Counted from the first letter of the stretch, positions 7,586 through 17,293 are shown. The stretch: DNA of 49,775 nt from Gemmatimonadota bacterium (GCA_016873995.1 VGVR01000024.1:1-49775); one strand, 5' to 3'. The notes: generated by a model from the sequence alone, not told the origin. Numbers and translations are program-made.

Positions 7586-9502
7586 ATGACTCCTACCCGC
7601 ACGCATGACGCGTCCACCGACGACGAGAACGTCGTCGTCGATGCCCTGACCGGCGAGGTCAGCACGCTCACGGCCGCCGAGATGGCCGAGCTCGAGGGTA
7701 TCTCCCCCGAGCTCTTCAACGACCCGTACGGCGAGGAGCAGCTCGAGACCTCGAAGGAAGAGTTCGAGGCGATGCTCTCGCGGTTCAGCGGAGAGTTCCA
7801 GGAATTACGCGAGGGCGAGATCGTCAACGCGAAGGTGTTGAGGGTCACCTCGTCCGCGGTCATCCTCGAGTTCGGCTTCAAGAGCGAGGGCGCGGTCCCG
7901 CTCGACGAGTTCAAGGAGCCGCCGGAGTCGGGCACCGAGATCGAGGTGTTGCTCGAGAGCCTGGAGGATGACGACGGCGTCGTGGTCCTCTCCAAGAAGA
8001 AGGCGGATTTCTTGCGTGTGTGGGAGAAGATCCGCGAGGCCCACGAGGCGGATCGCCCGGTCAAGGGCACGCTGGTGCGCAAGATCAAGGGCGGCGTCAC
8101 CGTCGACCTCACGGGCGTCGACGCCTTCCTGCCCGGGTCGCAGATCGCCCTGCGCCGGGTCCCGAACATCGAGGACCTGATCGGCGAGTCGTACAAGTTC
8201 AAGATCATCAAGCTCAACAAGCGCCGCCGGAACATCGTGGTGTCGCGGCGCGTCATCCTCGAGGCCGAGCGCGAGTCCAAGCGCGGCACCCTCGTGAAGG
8301 AGCTGCTGGTTGGACAGGTGCGCGAGGGCGTGGTGAAGAACATCACCGACTTCGGCGCCTTCATCGACCTGGGTGGGCTCGACGGCCTGCTGCACATCAC
8401 CGACATGTCTTGGGGCCGCGTCGGTCACCCGTCCGAGGTGGTGGACATCGGCCAGAGCATCGACGTGAAAGTGCTCGACATCGACTGGAACCGCGAACGG
8501 ATCTCGCTCGGGCTCAAGCAGCTCCTGCCGTACCCGTGGACGGACATCGACAAGAAGTATCCGGTCGGCTCGCGCGTGCACGGTCGCGTCGTGTCCATCA
8601 CCAACTACGGTGCGTTCGTCGAGCTCGAGAAGGGCGTCGAGGGCCTCGTCCACATCTCCGAGATGTCGTGGACGCGGAACGTGCGTCACCCGTCCAAGGT
8701 CGTCACCATCGGGGACGAGATCGAAGCAGTGGTGCTCAAGGTCGATCCGAAGGACGAGAAGATCTCGCTCGGCATGAAGCAGATCGAGGAAGATCCGTGG
8801 CTCGCGCTGCCGGCCAAGTACCCCACCGGCACGAAGCTGAACGGCAAGGTGCGCAACCTGACTTCGTTCGGCGCGTTCGTGGAGATCGAGCCGGGCATCG
8901 ACGGGCTCGTGCACGTCTCCGACATGAGCTGGACGAAGCGCATCGAGCATCCAGCGGCGGTCGTGCAGAAGGGCCAGCAGCTCGACGTCATGGTCCTCGA
9001 CGTGGACGCCGAGAACAAGCGCATCAGCCTGGGCATGAAGCAGCTGCAGGACGATCCGTGGCCGGCGATCTCGGAGCGGCTCGCGCCGCGCGTGGAGCTC
9101 GACGGCAAAGTCGTGCGGCTCCAGGAAAAGGGCTTCGTCGTGGACCTCGGCGACGACATCGAGGGGTTCGTGCCGGTCACCAGCTCCGGCGTCGAGGACG
9201 CGGCGCGACTCGAGGAGTACTTCAGCGCGGGCGATAGCGTGTCGCTGCGCGTGTCGGAGTCGGACGCTGCCAACCGGCGCATCGTGCTCGAGATCACGGA
9301 GCGTCCGGCACGGAAATCGCAGGATCAGATCGAGGCCGCCCGGGCAGCAGCCGCAGCAGCTGCAGCAGCTGCAGAAGCAGCTGCGAAGGCCGGAGAGGCG
9401 GACGATGAGGAAGACGATGCGATCGCCGCCGCTCAGGTCGCCAAGCGGAACAAGTCCCCGAAGCCCGAGGGCTCGGGCTCTCGCGCTCCGCGCGAGCGCT
9501 GA
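7586..9502 (+). CDS. rpsA: 30S ribosomal protein S1
   Basis: S1 binds mRNA on the small subunit and helps initiation on structured or weak ribosome-binding sites. The 638-residue protein shows six S1/OB repeats, starting near residues 74, 157, 241, 328, 413 and 500, with typical GAFVEL...GLVHISEMSW cores in repeats 3 to 5. An acidic N-terminal leader precedes repeat 1. The C-terminus is low-complexity: an Ala-rich stretch of ten consecutive Ala, an acidic run and a basic tail. The ATG at 7586 was chosen over the longer open frame because the upstream residues show no S1 homology. A 175-nt leader separates it from cmk and could hold a promoter or autoregulatory structure. Confidence 0.95.
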   Translation: MTPTRTHDASTDDENVVVDALTGEVSTLTAAEMAELEGISPELFNDPYGEEQLETSKEEFEAMLSRFSGEFQELREGEIVNAKVLRVTSSAVILEFGFKSEGAVPLDEFKEPPESGTEIEVLLESLEDDDGVVVLSKKKADFLRVWEKIREAHEADRPVKGTLVRKIKGGVTVDLTGVDAFLPGSQIALRRVPNIEDLIGESYKFKIIKLNKRRRNIVVSRRVILEAERESKRGTLVKELLVGQVREGVVKNITDFGAFIDLGGLDGLLHITDMSWGRVGHPSEVVDIGQSIDVKVLDIDWNRERISLGLKQLLPYPWTDIDKKYPVGSRVHGRVVSITNYGAFVELEKGVEGLVHISEMSWTRNVRHPSKVVTIGDEIEAVVLKVDPKDEKISLGMKQIEEDPWLALPAKYPTGTKLNGKVRNLTSFGAFVEIEPGIDGLVHVSDMSWTKRIEHPAAVVQKGQQLDVMVLDVDAENKRISLGMKQLQDDPWPAISERLAPRVELDGKVVRLQEKGFVVDLGDDIEGFVPVTSSGVEDAARLEEYFSAGDSVSLRVSESDAANRRIVLEITERPARKSQDQIEAARAAAAAAAAAAEAAAKAGEADDEEDDAIAAAQVAKRNKSPKPEGSGSRAPRER

Positions 9503-9559
9503 GCTGCGCCGACGAGCGTGGTCGACGCGAGCGCCGGAGAGGCCGCGCCGAAGAAAGAG

Positions 9560-9579
9560 GCGTAGCCGAAGGGTTACGC
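9560..9579 (+). other. RNA hairpin immediately before the lipoprotein start codon
   Basis: GCGTAGCC and GGTTACGC pair over 8 bp (one G-U) around a GAAG loop, ending 2 nt before the ATG at 9582. It covers the position where a ribosome-binding site would be expected. There is no T tract, so it is unlikely to be a terminator. It may restrict translation initiation. Confidence 0.3.
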
Positions 9580-9581
9580 GC

Positions 9582-11417
9582 ATGCAGCAAGTGATCAGGC
9601 GCTGCGCCTGGGGCTGGGTCTTTCTGGCCCTGGGCGCGTGCCAGGTCTCGAGCGGGGTGGCGCCGGCACCTTCGCGTCCGCGCACCGTGCTCGCGGCGGG
9701 GGCGATCTCCCGCGCCGATCAGGCCGAGGCGGCGCGGCTGATGCGCAGCGCCGAAGCCTCGTTTGCGGCCGAGGAGTACCTCGAGGTCCTGCGGTCGACC
9801 GACGAGGTGACGCGGCGTTATCCGGCCGCAGACGTGTCCGGCGATGCACTTCTCCTGAACGCGCGGGCGGAGCTCGCGCTGGGTTCGGGAGAGCGGGCGG
9901 ACGCAGCGGCGGAACGATACGTGGAGCTGCTCCCGCCCGGGGACGCACGGGCAACCGCCGTTCGCCTGCTCCAAGTCGAGGCGCTGGAGAGGAGTCCAGC
10001 GCTCCAGCTCGATCGACTACTTCGCATCGACGCCGGTGCGACGCCCGAGGAGATCGCCTCGGCCGTCCCGCTGGCACGGGCCGCGGCAGATGCCGTGACT
10101 CCCGAGGAGCTGGGCGCCGTGCTCGCGGGTGCCCCGGGCACGGGGCCGCTCGCTCCCATCGCACAGGCACGCCACGCGGTGAACTTGCTCGAGCGCGGCG
10201 ATGCCGGCTCGGCCACTCGCTTCGCCAGCGCGGCGATCGAGGGCGGCGCAGCCCCGCCGGAGCGCGCGTTGGCGGAGGGTGTGCTGCGGGGCGAGCTGCC
10301 CCCCGAGCGCCGGCGCGCCAGGCCGGTCTCGATTGCGACCGTGCTGCCCATGGGCGGACCACCGGCCCTTGCCGAGTTCGCTCAGCTGGTCGGCGAGGGT
10401 GTCGAGGTGGCGGCGGCTACGGTGCTGGGGGACGACTATCAGGTTACCGTCGTCCCGTACGACGACCTGGGAGACCCGCTCACCGCCGCCGGCTTCGTGG
10501 CGCAGCTCGAGACGGAGGCAGTGGCGGGTGTGGTCGGCTTCCTCGAGGACGAGGCCCTGGTGGCGGCGGGGAGGTCGCGGCAGAGCGCATTGCCCATCGT
10601 GTCACCCACCGCACGCAGCGCGGCGGAGGCGGGTGAGGGGGTCTATTCACTCGAGGGCGCGGACCCGGAGGCCGCCCGGACGGTGGCTCGCTACGCCGCG
10701 TCGCGGGCGCTGCAGCGCGTGGCGCTGCTCTATCCCGAGACTCCCACGGCCGTCGAGGAAGCGGATGCGTTCGAAGCGGAAGCCGAGAGGTTCGGCGTCC
10801 AGATCGTGGGCCACTTTCCCTATCCGCCGCTGGCGACGTTCTTCGAGGAGCAGATCATAGGGGCCCAGGACGCCTTGCGTGCTCTGGAGATCGCCGCCCT
10901 CGGGCTCGCTCCCGAGGATACACTGCGCGTCGAGATGCTCGAGCCGGTGGGACTCTTCGTGCCGATTCCCCCGGAAGACGTCGAGTACCTGGCGCCTCAG
11001 CTCGCGCACTTCGCGCTGGACACGCTCGCCATCGAGGTGATGGGGACGTCCGGTTGGACGGATCCGCAGGTGTTGGCTTCTCTCGATCGGCTCTATCTCG
11101 ACGGCGTGGTGGCCACCGCGCCGGCCGGTGCCGGGCCCAACTCGCCCGGCCAACAGCGCTTCCGCGAGGCGTACGAGCGCCACTTCCAGCGCACGCTGGT
11201 CAGCTCCACGCCCGCGATCGGCTACGACGCCACACTCCTGCTGCTCGAGGCGCTCCGCGCGGGGCGACCGGCACCGGCGGACATGCGCGCTGCCTTCCAA
11301 GGCCTTAGCGACATCGAGGGCGCCACCGGTATCTTCTCCGTGACGGACGACCGCGTGGTGCGCCGCACCGACCTCGTCCGCATCGAAAACCGACGCACGA
11401 TCCCGATCACGTACTGA
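9582..11417 (+). CDS. Lipoprotein with TPR-like region and periplasmic-binding-protein fold (LpoA/LivK-like)
   Basis: The 611-residue product has a lipoprotein signal ending in the lipobox LGAC (Cys20), so it should be lipidated and face the periplasm. Residues of about 45-240 are helical and Ala/Glu-rich, resembling tetratricopeptide repeats. From about 246 ([13 protein letters not shown]) the sequence looks like a type I periplasmic binding domain (Peripla_BP_6). A TPR region joined to this fold recalls LpoA, the activator of penicillin-binding protein 1A, but also fits branched-chain amino-acid receptors. No transporter genes are adjacent, which favours the LpoA-like reading. The start was set at 9582 by the signal peptide. 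The next gene starts 5 nt after its stop. Confidence 0.75.
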   Translation: MQQVIRRCAWGWVFLALGACQVSSGVAPAPSRPRTVLAAGAISRADQAEAARLMRSAEASFAAEEYLEVLRSTDEVTRRYPAADVSGDALLLNARAELALGSGERADAAAERYVELLPPGDARATAVRLLQVEALERSPALQLDRLLRIDAGATPEEIASAVPLARAAADAVTPEELGAVLAGAPGTGPLAPIAQARHAVNLLERGDAGSATRFASAAIEGGAAPPERALAEGVLRGELPPERRRARPVSIATVLPMGGPPALAEFAQLVGEGVEVAAATVLGDDYQVTVVPYDDLGDPLTAAGFVAQLETEAVAGVVGFLEDEALVAAGRSRQSALPIVSPTARSAAEAGEGVYSLEGADPEAARTVARYAASRALQRVALLYPETPTAVEEADAFEAEAERFGVQIVGHFPYPPLATFFEEQIIGAQDALRALEIAALGLAPEDTLRVEMLEPVGLFVPIPPEDVEYLAPQLAHFALDTLAIEVMGTSGWTDPQVLASLDRLYLDGVVATAPAGAGPNSPGQQRFREAYERHFQRTLVSSTPAIGYDATLLLLEALRAGRPAPADMRAAFQGLSDIEGATGIFSVTDDRVVRRTDLVRIENRRTIPITY

Positions 11418-11421
11418 CCGA

Positions 11422-12972
11422 ATGTCGATCGACGAGAAGCTCCGCCACCTCGACGAGCTCCGCCGTGCAGCGGCGCTGGGCGGTGGCGCCGAGCGGCTCG
11501 CCGCTCAGCACGAGCGCGGCAAGCTGTCGGCGCGCGAGCGACTGGACCTCCTCCTCGACGAAGGCTCGTTCGTGGAGCTCGACCGGTTCGTCACCCACCG
11601 CTCGACGGACTTCGGCTTGGACGAGAAGAAGTATCTCGGGGACGGGGTCGTCACCGGATACGGCACGGTCCACGGCCGCCTCGTCTACGTCTTCAGCCAG
11701 GACTTCACGGTTTTCGGCGGCTCACTCTCGGAGGCACACGCCGAGAAGATCGTGAAGACGCAGGAGATGGCGCTCAAGAACGGCGCTCCGCTCATTGGCC
11801 TGAACGACTCCGGCGGCGCCCGCATCCAGGAGGGCGTGGTCAGCCTGGGTGGCTACGCGGACATCTTCTTGCGCAACACGCTCGCCTCGGGCGTGATCCC
11901 ACAGATCAGCGTTGTGCTCGGCCCGTGCGCGGGAGGCGCGGTGTACTCGCCGGCCATCACCGACTTCGTCTACATGGTGCGCGGCACGAGCTACATGTTC
12001 GTCACCGGCCCGAACGTGGTGAAGACCGTCACGCACGAGGACGTGGACATGGAAGGGCTGGGCGGCGCAGACGTGCACGCGTCCAAGTCGGGTGTCGCGC
12101 ACTTCGCCTGTGACGCGGAGCCCGACTGCTTGGCGTCGGTGCGGGAGCTCTTCCGGTTCATCCCTCAGAACAACCGCGCGCTGCCGCCGGCCGGGCTGTC
12201 CACCGATCCGCACGACCGGCAGGACGAAAAGCTGCTCGGCGTCGTTCCCGAGAACGCCAATCAGCCCTACGACATGCACGACGTGATCCGCTGCATCGTC
12301 GACGACGGGGACTTCTACGAGGTGCACGCGCGCTTCGCGCCGAACATCCTGGTCGGGTTCGCGCACCTGGGCGGGCACGCCGTGGGGATCGTGGCCAACC
12401 AACCTTTCGTGCTCGCGGGCGTGCTCGACATCGACTCGTCCGACAAGGGCGCGCGTTTCGTGCGCTTCTGCGACGCGTTCAACGTGCCGCTCGTCGTGCT
12501 CGAGGACGTGCCCGGCTTCCTGCCCGGCGTGGCCCAGGAGCACGGGGGCATCATACGCCACGGGGCCAAGCTGCTCTACGCGTTCGCCGAGGCCACGGTG
12601 CCGAAAGTGACCGTGATCATGCGCAAGGCGTACGGCGGCGCCTACGACGTCATGAACTCGAAGCACATCCGTGGGGACGTGAACCTCGCCTGGCCCCAGG
12701 CGGAGATCGCCGTGATGGGCCCGAAGGGGGCGGTGGAGGTCCTCTTCCGTAAGGAGATCGAGTCCTCCGGCGACCCTGCCGCTGCGACGGAGCGGCGCAT
12801 CCAGGAGTACCGTGAGAAGTTCGCCAATCCGTACATCGCCGCGGCGCGGGGCTACGTCGATGACGTGATCGACCCGCGTGAGACGCGACCGCGGCTCATC
12901 TCCGCGCTCGACATGCTGCGCGACAAGCGCGACGAGAACCCCAAGCGGAAGCACGGCAACATTCCGCTGTAG
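11422..12972 (+). CDS. pccB: Propionyl-CoA (acyl-CoA) carboxylase, carboxyltransferase (beta) subunit
   Basis: The protein transfers CO2 from carboxybiotin to propionyl-CoA, giving methylmalonyl-CoA. The 516 residues match PccB. Two crotonase-like halves are visible: the first with [14 protein letters not shown] and a [10 protein letters not shown] oxyanion-hole segment, the second with [14 protein letters not shown] and [11 protein letters not shown]. The C-terminal KHGNIPL tail is also typical. The biotin carboxylase and carrier genes lie at 14535 and 17293 and the mutase follows, so propionyl-CoA is the most likely substrate. Acetyl-CoA or another short acyl-CoA cannot be excluded from sequence. 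Confidence 0.92.
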   Translation: MSIDEKLRHLDELRRAAALGGGAERLAAQHERGKLSARERLDLLLDEGSFVELDRFVTHRSTDFGLDEKKYLGDGVVTGYGTVHGRLVYVFSQDFTVFGGSLSEAHAEKIVKTQEMALKNGAPLIGLNDSGGARIQEGVVSLGGYADIFLRNTLASGVIPQISVVLGPCAGGAVYSPAITDFVYMVRGTSYMFVTGPNVVKTVTHEDVDMEGLGGADVHASKSGVAHFACDAEPDCLASVRELFRFIPQNNRALPPAGLSTDPHDRQDEKLLGVVPENANQPYDMHDVIRCIVDDGDFYEVHARFAPNILVGFAHLGGHAVGIVANQPFVLAGVLDIDSSDKGARFVRFCDAFNVPLVVLEDVPGFLPGVAQEHGGIIRHGAKLLYAFAEATVPKVTVIMRKAYGGAYDVMNSKHIRGDVNLAWPQAEIAVMGPKGAVEVLFRKEIESSGDPAAATERRIQEYREKFANPYIAAARGYVDDVIDPRETRPRLISALDMLRDKRDENPKRKHGNIPL

Positions 12973-13244
12973 GGTGGGCCGCCGCCCCCGTCGGCGGGCG
13001 GTCGGCGCGGCACGCAGTGGGCTGCCGCCGGCATGACCGAGTTGCCGACTTCCGGCCGACGTGGTCATCGGCCGCACGCCCGTCATCGGCCGCATGCCCA
13101 TCGTCGGCCGCACGCCCGTCGTCGGCCCCACGCCCGTCCATCGGCCGCACGCCCGTCGACGGACCCAGACGCGCGGCAACCCCGCCGCCCCCGTGAGGAT
13201 CCAATCCGTAGGTGCGACGAATTCAATCCTTCGGGAGACGGGTG
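12973..13244 (+). other. Intergenic region with an 18-bp tandem repeat
   Basis: This 272-bp gap separates pccB from the PDZ protein gene. It contains the tandem repeat described separately and a weak GC-rich hairpin near 12978-13010 without a T run. GGGAG at 13233-13237 is a credible ribosome-binding site for the next gene. I see no convincing gene; the short frames here are repeat-derived. Confidence 0.6.
13064..13154 (+). repeat. Five tandem copies of an 18-bp unit
   Basis: Units of consensus GTCATCGGCCGCACGCCC occur at 13064-13081, 13082-13099, 13100-13117, 13118-13135 and, with one inserted base, 13136-13154. Copies differ at one to four positions. Each unit contains the palindrome CGGCCG except copy 4. 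In one frame the array would encode repeats of V-I-G-R-T-P, but the frame has no plausible gene around it. Confidence 0.85.
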
Positions 13245-14261
13245 ATGAAGACGGGTCGAAGAGTGGGAGTGGGGAGGTGGGGGGCGTTGATGCTGACAGT
13301 CGGCGCGCTCGGGGCGGCGGTGGCGGCGGCGCCAGTCACCGCGGCGATACCGGCTGCACAGCAGCAGTCCGACGACGACTGCCGTTGCGTAGATCGGGAC
13401 GGGAACGCGATCGCGGATTGCACGTGCCTTCGCATGCCGCGCTTCGAGATGAGCATGCAGGCGATGACACCGGGGCGGCCGCGGCTCGGCATCTCCGTGA
13501 CGACGGAGCAGGGCAGTGAAGTCGATGCGCAAGGCGCGCGCGTGACCAACGTGCTCGAGGACGGGCCCGCTTGGGACGCGGGCATCCGCGAGGGCGACAT
13601 CATCACGAGCGTCGACGGGCACTCGCTCTTCGAACCGCTCGCCGCGGACGTGGAGGAGGAATTCGACCTCGACGAGTCGGTGCCCGTGCAGCGACTGCTT
13701 TCGATTGCGCGAAATCTCGAGCCGGGGGAGGACGTCGAGGTTGCGTATCGGCGGGATGGCCAGCGGCGCACGGTCAGCGTGTTGGCCGAGGATCTTTCGG
13801 GTCGGGGCTTCGGCATTGCCGTCCCGCCGTTCGATGCGGAGCGATTCCGCGAGCAGATGCGCGGCCTCGAGGGCCTGAGGGGGTTCGACGGGGGGCGCGG
13901 GTTCCAATGGCGCTCCGGGGAGCCGGGCGACGTCGACGTCCGCGTCTTCGACGGCTCACCCGGGGGGATGTTCTTCGGCGGAGCCGGGATGGGGCGCTAC
14001 GGTGTCCAACTCGTGCCGCTCAACGAGGGGCTCGGCCAGTACTTCGGCACGACTGCAGGCGTGCTCGTGGTCGACGTAGCCGAAGACTCTGCGCTCGGTC
14101 TCGAGCCGGGCGACGTGATCCTGAGTATTGGCGGTCGCGCGGCGGCGACGCCGGACCGCGTGCGCTCGATTCTCGGCACGTACGACGAGGACGAGGACAT
14201 CCAGATCCGCGTTCGTCGGGACGGGCGTGAGGTCGAGGTGCTGGGGAGGCTCGAGGGGTAG
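13245..14261 (+). CDS. Secreted protein with two PDZ domains
   Basis: The 338-residue product starts at ATG 13245, 7 nt after GGGAG, and opens with a basic, then hydrophobic, Ala-rich signal peptide ending near AAIPAAQQ. Just after it are paired cysteines Cys46-x-Cys48 and Cys59-x-Cys61 around an acidic loop, suggesting a metal site or disulfides. A first PDZ domain spans roughly 75-185 (RLGISV... GDIITSVDGHSL) and a second roughly 245-335 (LEPGDVILSIGGR). No protease domain is visible, so it probably binds peptide termini in the periplasm or outside. It sits inside the propionyl-CoA carboxylase cluster and ends at a strong terminator. Its partner is unknown. Confidence 0.8.
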   Translation: MKTGRRVGVGRWGALMLTVGALGAAVAAAPVTAAIPAAQQQSDDDCRCVDRDGNAIADCTCLRMPRFEMSMQAMTPGRPRLGISVTTEQGSEVDAQGARVTNVLEDGPAWDAGIREGDIITSVDGHSLFEPLAADVEEEFDLDESVPVQRLLSIARNLEPGEDVEVAYRRDGQRRTVSVLAEDLSGRGFGIAVPPFDAERFREQMRGLEGLRGFDGGRGFQWRSGEPGDVDVRVFDGSPGGMFFGGAGMGRYGVQLVPLNEGLGQYFGTTAGVLVVDVAEDSALGLEPGDVILSIGGRAAATPDRVRSILGTYDEDEDIQIRVRRDGREVEVLGRLEG

Positions 14262-14299
14262 GGCCACCTGCCCGCGCGAGGCTGACGAGCTGACATCGC

Positions 14300-14330
14300 G
14301 GGGGTCCCGGGTGACCGGGGCCCCCGTTTG
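14300..14330 (+). terminator. Strong intrinsic terminator after the PDZ gene
   Basis: GGGGGTCCCGG and CCGGGGCCCCC form an 11-bp stem (one G-U) with loop GTGA, followed by GTTTG. It lies 38 bp past the PDZ stop codon and separates that gene from the biotin carboxylase transcript. Confidence 0.8.
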
Positions 14331-14483
14331 ACTGCACACAGCGGCAAGCGCAAGGGACGGCGGGTTGGCGAAAACCACCGCCGCGCCGGATCGATGGCGC
14401 AGCGGCCGCGCGTCCGCTCGAGGGGCAGTCGCGGTGCTGTGGGGTGCGCGCCCACCCGGGTTCCCCCCTCCTCGCCCCGCGCC

Positions 14484-14489
14484 TAACTT
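14484..14489 (+). promoter_or_regulatory. Candidate -10-like TAACTT box upstream of the biotin carboxylase gene
   Basis: TAACTT lies 45 nt before the TTG start, downstream of the PDZ terminator where a new promoter is expected. Similar TAGCTT-type boxes precede fmdB, hpf and metK at 39-51 nt. No clear -35 element is visible. Confidence 0.3.
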
Positions 14490-14534
14490 CGCGGCGCCAC
14501 GCGCCCAGTCGGCCCACCGCGCCCCAGGAGGCCC

Positions 14535-16037
14535 TTGATCCGCTCCGTGCTCGTCGCCAACCGTGGCGAGATCGCGCTCCGCATCATCCGGGCGGCGCGG
14601 GAGCGGGGCATCCGGTCGGTGGCGGTCTACTCGGCGCCGGACCGGATGGCGCCGCACGTGCTGGAAGCCGACGAGGCGTACCCGATCGGGCCGGCGCCCG
14701 CCTCCGAGAGCTATTTGCGGGGCGACGTCCTCATCGATGTGGCGAAGCGCGCGGGCGCCGAGGCGATCCATCCCGGCTACGGCTTCCTTTCCGAGCGCGC
14801 CGGATTCGCACGCGCGGTCGAGGAGGCCGGGCTCTGCTTCATCGGCCCCACCGCCGACACGATCGCGGCCATGGGCGACAAGACGGAGGCCCGGCGCAGG
14901 ATGGCCGCGGCTGGCGTGCCAATCGTCCCGGGCATGACGGACGCAGTGGTGGATGCGGCTGCCGCGCGCCGCGCCGCGCAGGAGATCGGCTACCCGGTGC
15001 TGCTGAAGGCGTCCGCCGGGGGCGGTGGAAAGGGCATGCGCGTAGTCCGCGAGCCGAGCGGGGTCGAGCGCGCCTACGATGCCGCCTCGCGCGAGGCGCT
15101 CACGGCGTTCGGCGACGGACGGGTGTACCTGGAGCGCTACGTCGAGCGGCCGCGCCACATCGAGATCCAGGTCTTCGGGGATGCGCACGGGAACGTGGTG
15201 CACCTGGGCGAGCGCGAGTGCTCGGTGCAGCGGCGTCACCAGAAGCTGATCGAGGAGGCGCCCTCGCCGGTGCTCACGCCCGCCGAGCGCGAGGCGATGG
15301 GCACGGCTGCGGTGCGCGCGGCCGCCGCCGTCGACTATCGCGGCGCGGGTACGGTCGAATTCCTCTACCGCGGCGGCGAGTTCTTCTTCCTGGAGATGAA
15401 CACGCGTCTGCAGGTGGAGCATCCCGTCACGGAGCTGGTCACCGGGATCGACCTGGTCGACTTGCAGTTCCGTGTCGCCTCGGGCGAGCCGCTCGGGTTC
15501 GCGCGGGCGGACGTGCGCATGACGGGTCACGCGATCGAGTGCCGCATCACTTCCGAAGATCCCTACGGGGGCTTCCTCCCCTCGACGGGACGGATCTCCC
15601 ATCTGGAGATCCCTGCGGGCCCGGGTGTGCGCTGGGACGGAGGGATCCAGCGCGGCCAGGAAATCACGCTGCACTACGATCCGCTGCTGGCGAAGCTGAT
15701 CGTGTCGGCGCCCAACCGCGCGACCGCGGTGACGCGCATGGCGCGTGCGCTCGACGAGCTGCTCGTGGTAGGGGTGGAGACGAGCGCGTCCTATCTGCGC
15801 AGCGTGATGGACGAGCCTGACTTCCGTGCCGGTGACCTCTCGATCGCGTACGTGGAGGAGCACCCCGACTTGCTGCGAGCCGACCTGGGCGAGCAGGAGC
15901 TCGTGGCCGCGGCGCTCGCGGGCGCCCTGCTCGAGGAGGAGCACCGGGAGCGGCACCGCGCGCCACGCATCGCATCGAGCCAGACGGGCATGTCGGCGTG
16001 GCGCGCCGCGGCCGGGCCCTGGCGGGAAGACGAGTGA
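14535..16037 (+). CDS. Biotin carboxylase subunit of propionyl-CoA/acyl-CoA carboxylase
   Basis: The enzyme uses ATP and bicarbonate to carboxylate biotin on the separate carrier protein. The 500-residue sequence has the ATP-grasp biotin carboxylase organisation: SVLVANRGEIALRIIRAA at the start, HPGYGFLSERAGFA, the glycine-rich ATP loop KASAGGGGKGMR near 156-167, and EMNTRLQVEHPVTE near 288-301. The TTG start follows AGGAGG by only 3 nt, but no other start would preserve the conserved N-terminus. Unlike typical PccA, no carrier domain is fused; the carrier is encoded at 17293 with a methyltransferase gene between. Its stop overlaps that gene by 4 nt. Confidence 0.92.
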   Translation: MIRSVLVANRGEIALRIIRAARERGIRSVAVYSAPDRMAPHVLEADEAYPIGPAPASESYLRGDVLIDVAKRAGAEAIHPGYGFLSERAGFARAVEEAGLCFIGPTADTIAAMGDKTEARRRMAAAGVPIVPGMTDAVVDAAAARRAAQEIGYPVLLKASAGGGGKGMRVVREPSGVERAYDAASREALTAFGDGRVYLERYVERPRHIEIQVFGDAHGNVVHLGERECSVQRRHQKLIEEAPSPVLTPAEREAMGTAAVRAAAAVDYRGAGTVEFLYRGGEFFFLEMNTRLQVEHPVTELVTGIDLVDLQFRVASGEPLGFARADVRMTGHAIECRITSEDPYGGFLPSTGRISHLEIPAGPGVRWDGGIQRGQEITLHYDPLLAKLIVSAPNRATAVTRMARALDELLVVGVETSASYLRSVMDEPDFRAGDLSIAYVEEHPDLLRADLGEQELVAAALAGALLEEEHRERHRAPRIASSQTGMSAWRAAAGPWREDE

Positions 16038-17293
16038 GCGCGGGGACTGAAGTTGCCGTAACGGTGCGCGGCATCGCCGCGGGGGGCTCGGGAGTAGCCG
16101 ACCTCCCGGACGGGCGCGTCGTGTTTGTGCCGCGCACCGCGCCGGGCGACCGCGTGAACATCCGCATCGAGAAGAGCAAGCCGCGCTGGGCCCTGGGGTC
16201 GCTCGCATCCGTGGTGCAGCCGGGGCCGGAGCGGCGCGACGCGCTGTGTGCGCTCTACGACAGCTGCGGAGGGTGCCAGCTCCAGCACTTACCGTACGAG
16301 CATCAGCTCGCATGGAAGGCGCGCTTCGTCCAGGACGCGCTCGCGCGGATCGGAGGGCTTGCTGCGATGGAGAGCCCCGAAGTCGTCCCGTCACCCCTCC
16401 AGACCGGGTACCGGAACCGCGTCACGTTCACGCTTCGTCGCCTGGGCGGCTCACGCGTGGTTGCGGGCTTCCATGCGCTGGGTCGTCCCGCTCACATCGT
16501 GGACGTACGACGCGAGTGCGTGCTGCCGCGACCGGCGATCGTCGACGCCTGGCAGGCGCTGCGGTCGTCCTGGGGGGAAGGCGCGCGACTCCTCCCCGAG
16601 GGAGGTCGGCTCCGCCTCACGCTGCGCGAGGAGGGAGGCAGCGTCGTCCTGGTCGTCGAGGGCGGGGGCGCGGCCTGGTCCGCCCAGCCGCTCGCCGAAG
16701 CCGTGCCCTCGCTGGCGGCGATCTGGCATTGGCCGAGCGGGGAAGATCCGACGCACAATCCGCGGCTCGTCGCGGGCTCGGCGGAAGCCGGAAGCACCGC
16801 GTTCGCCCAGGTGAACCCCGAGGCCGCCGCGCTCCTGGTCGACCACGTGGTCTCTCTGGCAGGCGACGCGAAGCACGTCGTCGATGCCTACTGCGGTGGC
16901 GGCCGCTACGCGAGGCCGCTCGCGGCGCGGGGGAGCTCGGTTACGGGAATCGAGCTCGATCCGGCCGCGTGTGCGGATGCCCGCCGCGGCGCCCCCGACG
17001 GGTTGCTCGTGCTCGAGGGGCGCGTCGAAGACCTGCTCGAGGACGTGCTGCCGGCGGACCTCCTCATCGTGAACCCACCGCGCTCGGGCCTCGACGGGGA
17101 AGTCGTGCGCATCGCCGCCGCTCAGCCGCCGCGGCGCATCCTCTATGTGAGCTGCGATCCGGCGACGCTCGCCCGCGACGTGGGTGCATTGGCGAACGTC
17201 TACGAGGCGAGGGCGGTCCGCTGCTTCGACCTCTTCCCGCAGACCGCGCACGTGGAGACCGTGCTCGAGCTGCGCGCACGGGAGGAGGCGTAG
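16034..17293 (+). CDS. rlmD: 23S rRNA (uracil-5-)-methyltransferase, TrmA/RlmD family
   Basis: The enzyme methylates uridine at C5, probably in 23S rRNA. The 419 residues begin with a TRAM-like domain, then the iron-sulfur cysteines CALYDSCGGC with a further Cys in the RRECVLPRP segment. A Rossmann methyltransferase domain follows (VVDAYCGGGRYARPLAARG for SAM binding, LIVNPPRSGLD, and the catalytic-cysteine motif VSCDPATLARD). The GTG at 16034 overlaps the biotin carboxylase stop (GTGA), and the stop shares one base with the biotin carrier start. Its position between two subunits of one enzyme is odd. Family members modify different U positions, so RlmD rather than RlmC or TrmA is not certain. 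Confidence 0.85.
   Translation: MSAGTEVAVTVRGIAAGGSGVADLPDGRVVFVPRTAPGDRVNIRIEKSKPRWALGSLASVVQPGPERRDALCALYDSCGGCQLQHLPYEHQLAWKARFVQDALARIGGLAAMESPEVVPSPLQTGYRNRVTFTLRRLGGSRVVAGFHALGRPAHIVDVRRECVLPRPAIVDAWQALRSSWGEGARLLPEGGRLRLTLREEGGSVVLVVEGGGAAWSAQPLAEAVPSLAAIWHWPSGEDPTHNPRLVAGSAEAGSTAFAQVNPEAAALLVDHVVSLAGDAKHVVDAYCGGGRYARPLAARGSSVTGIELDPAACADARRGAPDGLLVLEGRVEDLLEDVLPADLLIVNPPRSGLDGEVVRIAAAQPPRRILYVSCDPATLARDVGALANVYEARAVRCFDLFPQTAHVETVLELRAREEA

Noticed and set aside
13064..13154. CRISPR array
   Set aside because: Repeat units are directly adjacent with no unique spacers, and there are no cas genes in the window.
13061..13519. ORF encoding V-I-G-R-T-P repeats
   Set aside because: Its repeat residues come only from the 18-bp DNA repeat. 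It has no ribosome-binding site and runs into the PDZ gene in another frame.
13956..16394. Minus-strand ORF of 812 residues antisense to the PDZ and biotin carboxylase genes
   Set aside because: It is composed of compositionally biased Arg/Ala/His residues and overlaps three certain genes. It looks like a codon-position shadow.
16034..17293. A frameshift between biotin carboxylase and biotin carrier, with rlmD as an artefact
   Set aside because: rlmD is a complete, well-conserved methyltransferase with its own iron-sulfur and catalytic cysteines, so the split is real gene order rather than a sequencing error.
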